From Chromatiales bacterium (lineage in GTDB: Bacteria > Pseudomonadota > Gammaproteobacteria > Steroidobacterales > GCA-2729495): a stretch of 64,000 nucleotides of DNA. Each line of letters begins with the position of its first letter. The first letter of the stretch is position 1. The translations under genes were made by a program, and so were the position numbers. Shown here piece by piece: positions 54,020 through 62,390 of this stretch. The notes beneath the pieces were generated by a model that did no database searches, had not been told where the DNA came from, and saw only the letters and a list, made by a program, of their open reading frames with translations. The stretch is taken from positions 32,011 to 96,010 of the forward strand of contig CP070671.1 in NCBI GenBank assembly GCA_020351875.1, written 5' to 3'.

Positions 54020-54433
54020 ATGAACATCGACACCCTGAACATCGGCGATGAGCTGCCCACCAGGGACGTGGAATGCGACGTGGTGCAGCTGTTCCAATAC
54101 AACGCGGCGCTGTGGAATGCGCACCGGATTCATTTCGATTATCCCTATGCCACGCAGGAAGAGGGCTACCCGGGCCTGGTGATCGCCGGGCCGCTGATGG
54201 GCGACTGGCTGAGCCAGTGTGTGATCGAATGGCTGGGCGATCACGGGCGCCTGGTGTCCATCGAGTACTCGAACCGGGCCGCGGCCTATGTCGGGGAGGT
54301 GCTGCACGTGGGCGGCATTGTAACCGCGGTGGATCCGGCCGCCCGCACGGTAAGCGTGGAGCTTTACGTGCGCAACGACGCGGGCGAAACCATTACGCCC
54401 GGGGCGGCGGTCGTCGAGCTGGGGGCAGGCTGA
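54020..54433 (+). CDS. MaoC-like hydratase subunit (C-terminal hot-dog)
   Basis: 137 aa from ATG 54020, 8 bases after its partner. 'DVVQLFQYNAALWNAHRIHF' then 'DYPYATQEEGYPGLVIAGPL' holds the N-x-H active-site motif of the HTD2/mesaconyl hydratase group. Together with the upstream protein it would hydrate an enoyl-CoA to give the beta-hydroxyacyl-CoA cleaved by the aldolase encoded next. Confidence 0.88.
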   Translation: MNIDTLNIGDELPTRDVECDVVQLFQYNAALWNAHRIHFDYPYATQEEGYPGLVIAGPLMGDWLSQCVIEWLGDHGRLVSIEYSNRAAAYVGEVLHVGGIVTAVDPAARTVSVELYVRNDAGETITPGAAVVELGAG

Positions 54434-54436
54434 TTC

Positions 54437-55603
54437 ATGAGTTCGTTACGCGGCAAGGTGGCCATCGTCGGCGCTGCAGATACCCGGGTCGGCAAGCTAC
54501 CGGAATTCAGTGCGACACAACTTTGCGTAGATGCGGCGCTGCGGGCCCTGGCCGATGCCGGCATCGGCAAGGACCAGGTCGACGGCCTGGTCACCTGCAA
54601 CTCCATGGCCGAACCGCACATGTACCACGCGGAAATGATCGCGGAGTACCTGCAGATTTTTCCGCGCTACTGCATGACCGCGTCGGCCGGCGGTGGCACG
54701 GCTTTCGCCGTGCTCCAGCACGCCGCGTCGGCAATCGTGACCGGCGTGTGCGACACGGTCGTGGTGTCCATGGCCGACAGCCTGCGCACCGGGCTCACCC
54801 GCGAGCAGGCAATGGTCATGCAGTCATCTGCGGGCCACCAGCAGTTCGAGACCCCGTTCGGCCCGACGGTACCGGCCTTTTACGCGCTGATTGCCCAGGC
54901 ACACATGGCAGCTTACGGCACCACGCCGGAACAGCTCGCCGCGGTGGCCGTAGCCTGCCGCAAGCACGCCGCCCGCAATCCCACCGCGCAGATGCGCGAG
55001 CCGATCAGCGTCGACGACGTGCTGGAATCACGGCTCATTGCCGACCCGCTGCACCTGCTCGACTGTTCGCTGGTCTCCGACGGCGGCTCGGCCATCGTGC
55101 TCACCAGCGCCGATCGGGCGGGGGATTTCCCGCACGACCCGGTGTACCTGCTGGGCGTCGGCGAAGGGCACGGGCACGAACACATCAGCCAGGCGCGCAG
55201 CCTGACGACGTCGGCGGCCGTCGATGCCGGGCGGCGGGCCTACGACATGGCCGGCTTGCAGGCTAAAGACATCGACGTGGCCGGCATCTACGACTGCTTT
55301 ACGCCGGTCGTACTCGTGGAACTGGAAGACCTCGGCTTCTGCGAGAAAGGGGAAGCCGGTGCCTTCGTGGCCGATGGCGGGCTGGACCTGGATGGTTCGC
55401 TGCCGACCAATACCCACGGCGGCCTGATGTCGCACTGCCATCCCGGGAACCCGGGGTCGATGTATCACCTGACGGAATGCGTCGCACAACTGCGCCGGCA
55501 GGCCGGCGACCGGCAGGTTGCCGATGCAGAAGTGGCGCTGGTGCACGCGCAGGGCGGCGTGATGTCGAGCCACTGCACGCTGATTCTCGGGCGCGAGGTC
55601 TGA
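54437..55603 (+). CDS. Thiolase-like protein, probable Ltp2-type retro-aldolase
   Basis: 388 aa, SCP-x/lipid-transfer thiolase fold: 'VAIVGAADTRVGKLPEFSAT', 'SAGGGTAFAVLQHAASAIVT', 'DCSLVSDGGSAIVLTSAD', 'NTHGGLMSHCHPGNPGS'. The usual nucleophilic thiolase Cys region reads 'YCMTASAGGG', not the canonical one. Tyr285 in 'GIYDCFT' and Tyr343 in 'GSMYHLTE' lie near the two tyrosines proposed for Ltp2 catalysis (294 and 344 in the actinobacterial enzyme, from memory). With a DUF35 gene next, cleavage of a beta-hydroxyacyl-CoA to a ketone plus short acyl-CoA is likely. Confidence 0.85.
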   Translation: MSSLRGKVAIVGAADTRVGKLPEFSATQLCVDAALRALADAGIGKDQVDGLVTCNSMAEPHMYHAEMIAEYLQIFPRYCMTASAGGGTAFAVLQHAASAIVTGVCDTVVVSMADSLRTGLTREQAMVMQSSAGHQQFETPFGPTVPAFYALIAQAHMAAYGTTPEQLAAVAVACRKHAARNPTAQMREPISVDDVLESRLIADPLHLLDCSLVSDGGSAIVLTSADRAGDFPHDPVYLLGVGEGHGHEHISQARSLTTSAAVDAGRRAYDMAGLQAKDIDVAGIYDCFTPVVLVELEDLGFCEKGEAGAFVADGGLDLDGSLPTNTHGGLMSHCHPGNPGSMYHLTECVAQLRRQAGDRQVADAEVALVHAQGGVMSSHCTLILGREV

Positions 55604-55604
55604 C

Positions 55605-56018
55605 ATGGGCGCACACGACGGCAAGTTCCTGCCCAGGCCGACGCCGGAGACCGAGATCTTCTGGTTGGGCTGCCGGAACAACCAGCTGATGATCCAGCGC
55701 TGCACCGCCTGCGGCCATCACCAGTTCTACCCGCGCATGCTGTGCACGGAATGCGCGAGCGCCCAGGTGGACTGGGTCCAGGCGAGCGGCCGCGGCACGG
55801 TGAAGAGTTTCACGATCGTGCGCCGGCCGGTGACCGAGGCTTACGCAGCCGAGACACCGTACGTGATCGCATTGATCGAACTCGATGAAGGCCCCACGTT
55901 GATGAGCAACGTGACGGCCTGCGATGTGGAAAAGGTACACATCGGCATGCCGGTCACCGTGAGTTTCGAAGCCTGGTCTGACGACATCACGATGCCGTTG
56001 TTCCGGCCCGCCACCTGA
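55605..56018 (+). CDS. DUF35 Zn-ribbon/OB-fold protein, aldolase partner
   Basis: 137 aa starting 1 base after the aldolase ends. Zinc ribbon 'QRCTACGHHQFYPRMLCTEC', then the OB-fold with 'SGRGTVKSFTIVRRPVTEAY' and 'PYVIALIELDEGPTLMSNV'. DUF35 proteins bind acyl-CoA and form tight complexes with thiolase-like enzymes; Ltp2 needs one for activity. In actinobacteria it is fused to a MaoC domain (ChsH2), while here it stands alone. Confidence 0.9.
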   Translation: MGAHDGKFLPRPTPETEIFWLGCRNNQLMIQRCTACGHHQFYPRMLCTECASAQVDWVQASGRGTVKSFTIVRRPVTEAYAAETPYVIALIELDEGPTLMSNVTACDVEKVHIGMPVTVSFEAWSDDITMPLFRPAT

Positions 56019-56023
56019 CGCAG

Positions 56024-56848
56024 CTAACGTCGCCGCAAATCGCGTTTGCGCATCCCGTCCGGGTCGATCACGTCGCGGATCAGCCGCACCTGGGCCTGCG
56101 TCGGCACCTGCGTTTCTGGCGCTCCGTCTTCCGATAACAGCAGCTCGAAGCCGGTCGCCGCCTGCACTTCCTCCACCGTGTGGCCCGGGTGCACCGACTT
56201 CAGGCGCATGCGCTTGCTGTCGGGGTGAAAGTCCATGACCGCGAGATTGCTCACCACGATCTGCGGCCCGCCACCCAGGCCCAGCCGCTCGCGCGCATCG
56301 CCGCCGTCCAGGTAACCGGCGCCGCTGATGAAATCCACTCTTGCCACCAGGCTGCGGGGCGAATGGTTCGGGTTCCAGTAGTAAAGCTGCTTGCCGATGG
56401 AACACAGGTCGGCCAGGCCGGCGGTACCCGGCAGGCGCACCTTCGGTGCGTGGTAGTCAGTGCCGATCACCGAGTTGTTCGCGTTGCCGTACTGGTCGAG
56501 CTGGGCGGCACCCACGCAGAATTTCCCGATCCACCGGCCGTTCAACACGTAGGTCCAGAAGTCGCTGTACTGCTCCAGGTACATCACGGAATCGCGCCAC
56601 AGCGGCGCTTCCAGCGTGGACGCCGGAATGCGTTTCGGTCGTGGCTCCAGGCCCACGGAGCTCGCCAGCCACACCAGCTCCGGCGCGTGCGTGGCCCGCG
56701 CGAGCATGAACGCCGCCACCGGGATGAACGACGCCATGCCATTGCAGGCCTGGTCGCCATCGTGAAACTGGTCGGCCAGCACCGTGACCATCAGTTCGTC
56801 GACGGAGTAATCCATCGCGGGCGGGCTGCTGCGCCAGTCGTCGCTCAA
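56024..56848 (-). CDS. CoA-transferase family beta subunit (IpdB-like)
   Basis: 274 aa with TTG start 56848, supported by GGAGG about 7 bases upstream and a 4-base overlap with the alpha subunit stop. 'DYSVDELMVTVLADQFHDGD', 'LEQYSDFWTYVLNGRWIGKF', 'CVGAAQLDQYGNANNSVIG' and 'GGPQIVVSNLAVMDF' fit the small subunit of glutaconate-CoA-transferase-like enzymes. IpdAB hydrolyses the last carbon ring of steroid catabolites; another 3-oxoacid transfer reaction remains possible. Confidence 0.82.
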   Translation of the reverse strand: MSDDWRSSPPAMDYSVDELMVTVLADQFHDGDQACNGMASFIPVAAFMLARATHAPELVWLASSVGLEPRPKRIPASTLEAPLWRDSVMYLEQYSDFWTYVLNGRWIGKFCVGAAQLDQYGNANNSVIGTDYHAPKVRLPGTAGLADLCSIGKQLYYWNPNHSPRSLVARVDFISGAGYLDGGDARERLGLGGGPQIVVSNLAVMDFHPDSKRMRLKSVHPGHTVEEVQAATGFELLLSEDGAPETQVPTQAQVRLIRDVIDPDGMRKRDLRRR

Positions 56849-57738
56849 GCGCCTTCCTCCCAGTCTGCGATGCGTTGCAGGGCCGCCGCGCCACCGGCCG
56901 CGTGCAGATATTCCTGCTGATTGATCGGCGCCAGCACGTAGCGGTCGATGAAGTCTTTCGCCCGGGCATCGTCCCGCGCGACTTCGGTCCAGCGCCGGTG
57001 GAACACCGCGTCGTAGCCGTAGTTCGGGAAGAACGATGTCGGATGGGCGCCGTACGGGACCTCCACGACCGCATCCACGGTGAACCCCGGCAGGATCGTG
57101 CGATCGGGATTGCGCCGCAGCACGTCGGTGTCCACGATTTCTTCCACGGTCACGAGCACCCGCTTCGCGGCTTTCGGCATGATCGCGATGTCCGGCCAGA
57201 TCGCGGTGGGTTCGTATTGCACGTTGCCGTAGCGGTCGGCGCGGTGTGCGTGCACCAGGGCAACGTCCGGCACCAGCGCGCGACAGGCGAGCACCGTGTC
57301 ACCGCCGAAGGGGTCTTCGATCAGCTGCAGGTTGTCGGGATTCAGCGCGATCAGGTCCGTACCGAGGGCACCGCGCGTCGGCAGGAACGGCAGGTTACGG
57401 GCACCGGCGCCGAGCCGCGCGTTCAGCAATGACTCGGACAGTTCCTCGACGCGAACCCGGCCGCCCTCGACAGCCCTGCGGTACTGCTGGCACAGGCCGA
57501 ACTGCTCCATGGTCACCGCCGCGCCGATCAGCCGGTCGATCACACCGGCCGTCGCGAGCCAGTCCACCGCCATGCCGCCCACCAGCACGACGAGCCCGAT
57601 GCCTCGCTTCCGCTGCCGGATCAGTTCGCGGACCAGCGCCATCGGCGCAGCCTGCGTGGCCATGTTCTGCAGTGCGACCACGTCGCCATCGCTGACCAGC
57701 GCGACGGCCTGCTCGAGCGTGGCGACCTTGTCTTTCAT
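56845..57738 (-). CDS. CoA-transferase family alpha subunit (IpdA-like)
   Basis: 297 aa, coupled by 4-base overlaps to the SDR upstream and the beta subunit downstream. 'LEQAVALVSDGDVVALQNMA', 'RGIGLVVLVGGMAVDWLATA', 'DPFGGDTVLACRALVPDVAL' and 'HAHRADRYGNVQYEPTAIW' are alpha-subunit signatures. Together with the beta subunit it would form an alpha2beta2 cytoplasmic enzyme. The steroid assignment comes from context. Confidence 0.85.
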   Translation of the reverse strand: MKDKVATLEQAVALVSDGDVVALQNMATQAAPMALVRELIRQRKRGIGLVVLVGGMAVDWLATAGVIDRLIGAAVTMEQFGLCQQYRRAVEGGRVRVEELSESLLNARLGAGARNLPFLPTRGALGTDLIALNPDNLQLIEDPFGGDTVLACRALVPDVALVHAHRADRYGNVQYEPTAIWPDIAIMPKAAKRVLVTVEEIVDTDVLRRNPDRTILPGFTVDAVVEVPYGAHPTSFFPNYGYDAVFHRRWTEVARDDARAKDFIDRYVLAPINQQEYLHAAGGAAALQRIADWEEGA

Positions 57739-58526
57739 CGCACCATGAACGAGCCGTTCTGCGGCAGCAGTGCGCCGCCGTCCACCACGATGGTCTGCCC
57801 GGTGACATACGCGGCATCATCACTCGCGAGGTACAACATCGCCTTCGCGATTTCGTCGGGTTCGCCCCAGCGTTTCAGCGGCACGTACTGGGCCATCAGG
57901 TCACGGCGGCGCTCCGACAGCGCCTGCTCCGTGCCTTCCGTCAATACCAGGCCCGGTTCCACGCCGTTCACGGTGATCTTGTGCGGCGCCAGCTCGAACG
58001 CAGCCGCGCGGATGAAACCATTGATGCCGCCCTTCGACGCCGCATAGTGCGACGAACCCGGCACCGCGGTGCGATTGCCCTGCACCGACGATGTGAACAG
58101 GATGCGACCGCCATGCTGCGCCTTCATGCTCGGAATGCAGGCCCGGGTCAGGCGAAACGCGCCGGTCAGGTTCACGTCGATCACCTGCTGCCACGCGCTG
58201 TCTTCCATGTCCTCGAGGGGGTTATAGGGGAAAACGCCGGCGTTGTGCACCAGGATGTCGATCTGCCCAAATGCGTCGACGCTTGCATCGACGAGCGTTT
58301 GCACTCCATCTGCGGTGCCAATGTCTGCCGTCACACCATGTGCCACGTCACCGGCATTCTCGATGGCGGCAACGACCCCGCTGACGTGGGCCTGGGTCCG
58401 GGCATTGACGACCACCCGCGCACCCTCCCCGGCGAACAGCCGGGCCACCGACGCGCCGATGCCGCGACCCGCGCCGGTCACGATTGCCACCTTGCCGGCC
58501 AGACGCCTGTTGTTGTTCTTATTCAT
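57735..58526 (-). CDS. SDR family oxidoreductase
   Basis: 263 aa, first gene of the SDR-IpdAB-like operon. 'VAIVTGAGRGIGASVARLFA', 'RVVVNARTQAHVSG', 'DILVHNAGVFPYNPLEDMED', active site 'SSHYAASKGGINGFIRAAAF', end 'VTGQTIVVDGGALLPQNGSF'. No clear ribosome site before ATG 58526. Divergent from the amidohydrolase gene. Confidence 0.9.
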   Translation of the reverse strand: MNKNNNRRLAGKVAIVTGAGRGIGASVARLFAGEGARVVVNARTQAHVSGVVAAIENAGDVAHGVTADIGTADGVQTLVDASVDAFGQIDILVHNAGVFPYNPLEDMEDSAWQQVIDVNLTGAFRLTRACIPSMKAQHGGRILFTSSVQGNRTAVPGSSHYAASKGGINGFIRAAAFELAPHKITVNGVEPGLVLTEGTEQALSERRRDLMAQYVPLKRWGEPDEIAKAMLYLASDDAAYVTGQTIVVDGGALLPQNGSFMVR

Positions 58527-58550
58527 GCGGAATACCTGCCAGCTTCCAGA

Positions 58551-58586
58551 CTGGTTTACGCTATCGCCAATGATTAATCAAACCAG
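58551..58586. repeat. Inverted repeat across the SDR/amidohydrolase divergent promoter
   Basis: CTGGTTT (58551-58557) and AAACCAG (58580-58586), perfect 7-base arms with a 22-base centre, span the only 43 bases between two divergent starts. May be a regulator site; could be chance. Confidence 0.3.
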
Positions 58587-59556
58587 CGCGGCGGCAAGCG
58601 AAGAGGCACTCGATCCGGAACTCGCCATCTGCGATCCGCACCATCACCTGTGGGACTACCCGGACAGCCGCTACCTGGTCGACGAGTTTCTCGGCGACCT
58701 CGCGGGTGGCCACCAGGTTGCATGCACCGTGTACGTGGAGTGCCAGCACGGCTGGCGCAAGGACGGGCCGGAAAGCCTGCGGCCGGTGGGCGAAACGGAG
58801 TACGTCGCCAAGCTCACTAATGCAAAACAGGGCGGCGACGGCACCCGGGTTGCGGCCGGCATCGTCGCCTTCGCCGATCTGACCCTGGGCACAGCAGTGC
58901 AACCGGTGCTGGCAGCGCAACTGGAGGCCAGCGACCGGGTGCGCGGCATTCGCTACCTCGGCGCGTGGGATCCAAGCGACCAGGTGCACAACTCGCAAAC
59001 GAAGCCGCCGCAGCACCTGCTGCTCGACGCGACTTTCCAAGCCGGCTTCGCGCACCTGAAAGATTTCGACCTGGTGTTCGACGCGTGGGTCTACCACCCG
59101 CAGATCGCGGACGTGACCGCACTGGCCCGCGCCTTCCCGGAGCAGACGATCGTACTGAACCACGTGGGCGGGCCGCTGGGCATCGGCCCGTACAAGAATC
59201 GGCGCACCGAAGTCTTCGACGCCTGGCAGCCGGCCATCGAAGAACTGGCAACGTGCCCGAACGTGCAGGTGAAGCTCGGCGGTCTCGCGATGTCCATGGC
59301 CGGCTTCGGATGGCACAAGCGCGAGGTGCCACCGGACTCGGCGGAACTCGCCGCAGCCTGGACGCCGTACTTCCTGACCTGCATCGATGCGTTCGGTGCG
59401 GAACGTTGCATGTTCGAGAGCAATTTCCCGGTGGACAAGGTGGCGTGCTCGTACACGACCTTGTGGAATGCGTTCAAACGCGTGGCGCGGGAATACTCTG
59501 ACAAGGAGAGAGCCGCGCTGCTGCACGACACTGCGGTGCGCACCTACCGGCTGTGA
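58570..59556 (+). CDS. Amidohydrolase-2 family metal-dependent hydrolase
   Basis: 328 aa from ATG 58570; the longer frame to 58243 runs antisense to the SDR. 'LAICDPHHHLWDYPDSRYLV' has the HxH metal site. 'DAWVYHPQIADVTALARAFP', 'TIVLNHVGGPLGI' and 'ERCMFESNFPVDKVACSYTT' (late Asp/Asn region) complete the barrel. Relatives hydrolyse lactones or decarboxylate aromatic acids (L-rhamnono-lactonase, ACMSD group). Probably lactone or ring-cleavage product hydrolysis here. Confidence 0.88.
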   Translation: MINQTSAAASEEALDPELAICDPHHHLWDYPDSRYLVDEFLGDLAGGHQVACTVYVECQHGWRKDGPESLRPVGETEYVAKLTNAKQGGDGTRVAAGIVAFADLTLGTAVQPVLAAQLEASDRVRGIRYLGAWDPSDQVHNSQTKPPQHLLLDATFQAGFAHLKDFDLVFDAWVYHPQIADVTALARAFPEQTIVLNHVGGPLGIGPYKNRRTEVFDAWQPAIEELATCPNVQVKLGGLAMSMAGFGWHKREVPPDSAELAAAWTPYFLTCIDAFGAERCMFESNFPVDKVACSYTTLWNAFKRVAREYSDKERAALLHDTAVRTYRL

Positions 59557-59573
59557 CGGGCTGAGCCGGGTGG

Positions 59574-60734
59574 TTATCGGCGCTGGTCGAAGCGCCGGCC
59601 GACCATCGCGCTCGCGATGTTGACCTTCTGGATGTCGATCGCGCCGCCGGCGATGCCCCAGCCCCACGCATCGCGCAGCCGGCGTTCCATCGGGTACTCC
59701 TTCGAGTACCCGTAGCCGCCCATCAGCTGCACTGCGTGGCCGGTGACGTTGCGCGCGATTTCATTCGCGTAACACTTGGCGAGCGACGAGTCGAGAATGC
59801 TCGGCAGGCCCTCTTCCGCATTCGCCGCGGCCCGGTAGATCAGCAGGCGCGCGCTTTCGACCTGCATCTTCATTTCCGCCAGGCGCAGCTGCACGGCCTG
59901 GAAGTCGACGATGGGTTTCCCGAACTGTTCGCGTTCCTGCACATAGGCCGTCACGTCCTCCAGCGCGCCGGAGGCCTGGGCCAGCGCCATGGTCGCGTTG
60001 CCACAGCGCTCCAGGTCGAAGGCTTCCATCAGCTTGCGAAAGCCGCCGGCCGGCACGATCACATGGTGCGCGGGCACCGTCACGTTATCGAGGAACACGT
60101 CCGATGACGGGATACCGCGGAAGCCCATCAGGTTCTCCGCGCTGCCGAAGCTCAGCCCCGGTGTGTCTTTTTCGACATACACCGCGCCGATACCCCGTGC
60201 GCCGGCGTCTTCGGACATGCGGCAGTAGACCACGTAGCCGTCGGCGTGCCCGCCGCCCGAACACCAGCGCTTGGTGCCGTTGATCACGACCTGGTCACCC
60301 TGCACCTCGGCACGGGTCTTCAGGTCCGTCAGCGCGGTGCCGGCCGCCGGTTCCGACATCGATACGGCCACCAGCTTTTCGCCCTGGCATACGGCCGGCA
60401 CGATCTCGGCGGCCAGCTGCGGGTCACCGAAACGCTCGATCGCACGCACCGGGCCCACGCAGGATTCGAAGATCGGGAACGCGACTGCGGAGGAAATCTG
60501 CCCGAATTCCTCCAGTACGATCAGCGCCTCGAGATTGCCGAGCCCCAGGCCACCGTATTCCTGCGGCACGTTGATGCCCAGGAATCCCAGCTCCGCAAAC
60601 TCTTTCACGAGTTCGCGGCTCGGTGCTTCGTTGGCGGCTTCCAGGTGTTCGGCGATGTCGGGCAGGCGTTCGCGCGCGAAGCGCCGGGCGGCTTCCTGCA
60701 GCTGTTGTTGATCTTCTGTGAGTCGAAAGTCCAT
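59574..60734 (-). CDS. Acyl-CoA dehydrogenase, usual catalytic Glu absent at the YEGT position
   Basis: 386 aa. 'LTEDQQQLQEAARRFARERL' opening, 'SMSEPAAGTALTDLKTRAEV', 'INGTKRWCSGGGHADGYVVY' and 'LMGGYGYSKEYPMERRLRDA'. Where most relatives have YEGT the sequence is 'WGWGIAGGAIDIQKVNIASA', with no Glu. It either uses a base elsewhere, needs a partner subunit (as in alpha2beta2 steroid dehydrogenases), or has another role. Last gene of an operon behind three GSTs. Confidence 0.9.
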   Translation of the reverse strand: MDFRLTEDQQQLQEAARRFARERLPDIAEHLEAANEAPSRELVKEFAELGFLGINVPQEYGGLGLGNLEALIVLEEFGQISSAVAFPIFESCVGPVRAIERFGDPQLAAEIVPAVCQGEKLVAVSMSEPAAGTALTDLKTRAEVQGDQVVINGTKRWCSGGGHADGYVVYCRMSEDAGARGIGAVYVEKDTPGLSFGSAENLMGFRGIPSSDVFLDNVTVPAHHVIVPAGGFRKLMEAFDLERCGNATMALAQASGALEDVTAYVQEREQFGKPIVDFQAVQLRLAEMKMQVESARLLIYRAAANAEEGLPSILDSSLAKCYANEIARNVTGHAVQLMGGYGYSKEYPMERRLRDAWGWGIAGGAIDIQKVNIASAMVGRRFDQRR

Positions 60735-60740
60735 GGCGGC

Positions 60741-61661
60741 CTATTCTAGCGGCAACACCCGGTAACCGAGGCGCGGGAAATGCACGACCAGGTCACCGAA
60801 GTCATCGGTCCGGCGGTGAACCGCGATCTCCAGCGCGGACGCGGTGACGAGCGCGCCGTCGACGGCACCGCGATCGGAAAAATCGTCAGCGGCCACCCGC
60901 ACCTGCATGCCGGCCGCCAGCTTCTGCGGATCGTCCGGGTCGATGTCCGGCGACAAATCGGGCTGCTGTTCGCGAGCTTCTGCATGGGCCACCGACACGT
61001 CGATGTCGGTGCGTTCGCCCTGGCCCAGCGCTGCAACCCGGGCTTCCCAGCCAGGCAGGTGCCGGAATTGTCCGAGCAGCTGCTCGGTGACGGGCAAGGC
61101 CGCGCGCGTAAACCACGGCACGCCGAAGGCCTGGATGTCGGCGAGCCCCGGTTGATCGCCGGTCAGGAACGCGCGGCCGTCGGCGAGCTGTGCATCGAGC
61201 AGGGCCGCGCTGGCACGCAGCTGCGCCATTGCGTGTTCGACGTCGTCGCCCAGTTGATCGAAGTCCACGTGCGTGAAGATCGCCTTGCGGTCGGCGAGAA
61301 AGGCCGGGTCCCAGTCCGGCCCGAGTATCGCCAGCGCCATGGTCAGCCCTGCCTGGAAAAATTCGTCGCCCCATTTCACCAGCGCGTAGGCGAGCCCGGG
61401 ATCGTTGCCGGGAAACAGGCTGGGCTCCGGCCAGCGGCGCTCCAGCTCCCGCGCGATGCACTGGCTGTCGATGTAGATGTCGGCGCCGATCTGCATCACC
61501 GGCGTGCCGCGATAACCGCCGGTCAGGCAGACCAGGTCGGGCTTCGGCAGGATCATCGGCGTTTCGACGGAACGCCATGCCAGCCCTTTCAGCCCGAGCA
61601 TGCGCTGGGCTTTCTGGGTGAACGGCGACGCGTCGTAGTGATGCAGGATGATATCGCTCAT
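60741..61661 (-). CDS. Glutathione S-transferase-like protein with C-terminal extension (copy 2)
   Basis: 306 aa against about 210-230 for ordinary GSTs. Thioredoxin-like N-domain 'ILHHYDASPFTQKAQRMLGL', 'GYRGTPVMQIGADIYIDSQC', then a helical domain ('LLDAQLADGRAFLTGDQPGL'). After about residue 225 follows an extra beta-rich module: 'DPDDPQKLAAGMQVRVAADD' ... 'LVVHFPRLGYRVL'. The protein is clearly paralogous to the one at 62391 over its whole length. Starts in a 4-base overlap. Confidence 0.85.
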   Translation of the reverse strand: MSDIILHHYDASPFTQKAQRMLGLKGLAWRSVETPMILPKPDLVCLTGGYRGTPVMQIGADIYIDSQCIARELERRWPEPSLFPGNDPGLAYALVKWGDEFFQAGLTMALAILGPDWDPAFLADRKAIFTHVDFDQLGDDVEHAMAQLRASAALLDAQLADGRAFLTGDQPGLADIQAFGVPWFTRAALPVTEQLLGQFRHLPGWEARVAALGQGERTDIDVSVAHAEAREQQPDLSPDIDPDDPQKLAAGMQVRVAADDFSDRGAVDGALVTASALEIAVHRRTDDFGDLVVHFPRLGYRVLPLE

Positions 61662-62371
61662 GAATCGCGGCCCGTGTCCTGTTCCGTTTGCTGCCGGGTT
61701 TGCTCGTCCACCATGTCGGCGGTCTGACCATACAGGAAGCGATAGCCTTCGCGGTCCATCATTTTTTCGTGCCCGAGATTAAAGCCGCGCTGCACGGCAG
61801 GCCGCGCGCGCACGGATTCGAACCAGCGCTCCAGGTGCGGGAAGTCACCCAGCTCCTGCCCCTGGCGCTCGTGGGGCACGATCCAGGGCCAGCAGGCGAT
61901 GTCGGCGATGGAATACTCGCCCGCCAGGTACTCGTGCGTGGCGAGCTGGCGGTCCATCACGCCGTACAGCCGGTTGCATTCGTCGGTATAGCGCTTGATG
62001 CCGTACGGGACTTGCTCGCTCGCAAAGGCGCGGAAGTGGTGGGCCTGGCCGGCCATTGGCCCGAGCCCGCCGACCTGCCAGAACAGCCAGCTCAGGCACT
62101 GCATGCGGTCGCCGGGCGCAGCCGGCAGGAAGCGGCCGGCCTTCTCGGCGAGGTACACCAGGATCGCGCCGCTTTCGAAAACCGGGATACCCGTGTCGCG
62201 ATCGACGATGGCCGGGATCTTGTTGTTCGGATTGATCGCGAGATAGTCCGGGTGGAACTGTTCGCCGCGACCGATATTCACCGGCTTCACCTCGTAGGGC
62301 AGCCCGCACTCCTCGAGCATGATCGCGATCTTCAGCCCGTTCGGCGACGGAAAGAAATACAGTTCGATCAT
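61658..62371 (-). CDS. Glutathione S-transferase (YfcG/nu-class-like)
   Basis: 237 aa from ATG 62371; the longer frame to 62473 runs into the preceding gene. 'MIELYFFPSPNGLKIAIMLE', 'LAINPNNKIPAIVDRDTGIP' and 'FESGAILVYLAEKAGRFLP' give the glutathione site, and 'EYLAGEYSIADIACWPWIVP' the C-terminal domain. Probably a disulfide reductase or peroxidase, or a glutathione-dependent ether/isomerase step in the pathway. Confidence 0.9.
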   Translation of the reverse strand: MIELYFFPSPNGLKIAIMLEECGLPYEVKPVNIGRGEQFHPDYLAINPNNKIPAIVDRDTGIPVFESGAILVYLAEKAGRFLPAAPGDRMQCLSWLFWQVGGLGPMAGQAHHFRAFASEQVPYGIKRYTDECNRLYGVMDRQLATHEYLAGEYSIADIACWPWIVPHERQGQELGDFPHLERWFESVRARPAVQRGFNLGHEKMMDREGYRFLYGQTADMVDEQTRQQTEQDTGRDS

Positions 62372-62390
62372 CGTGGAGCCGCGCGTGCGT

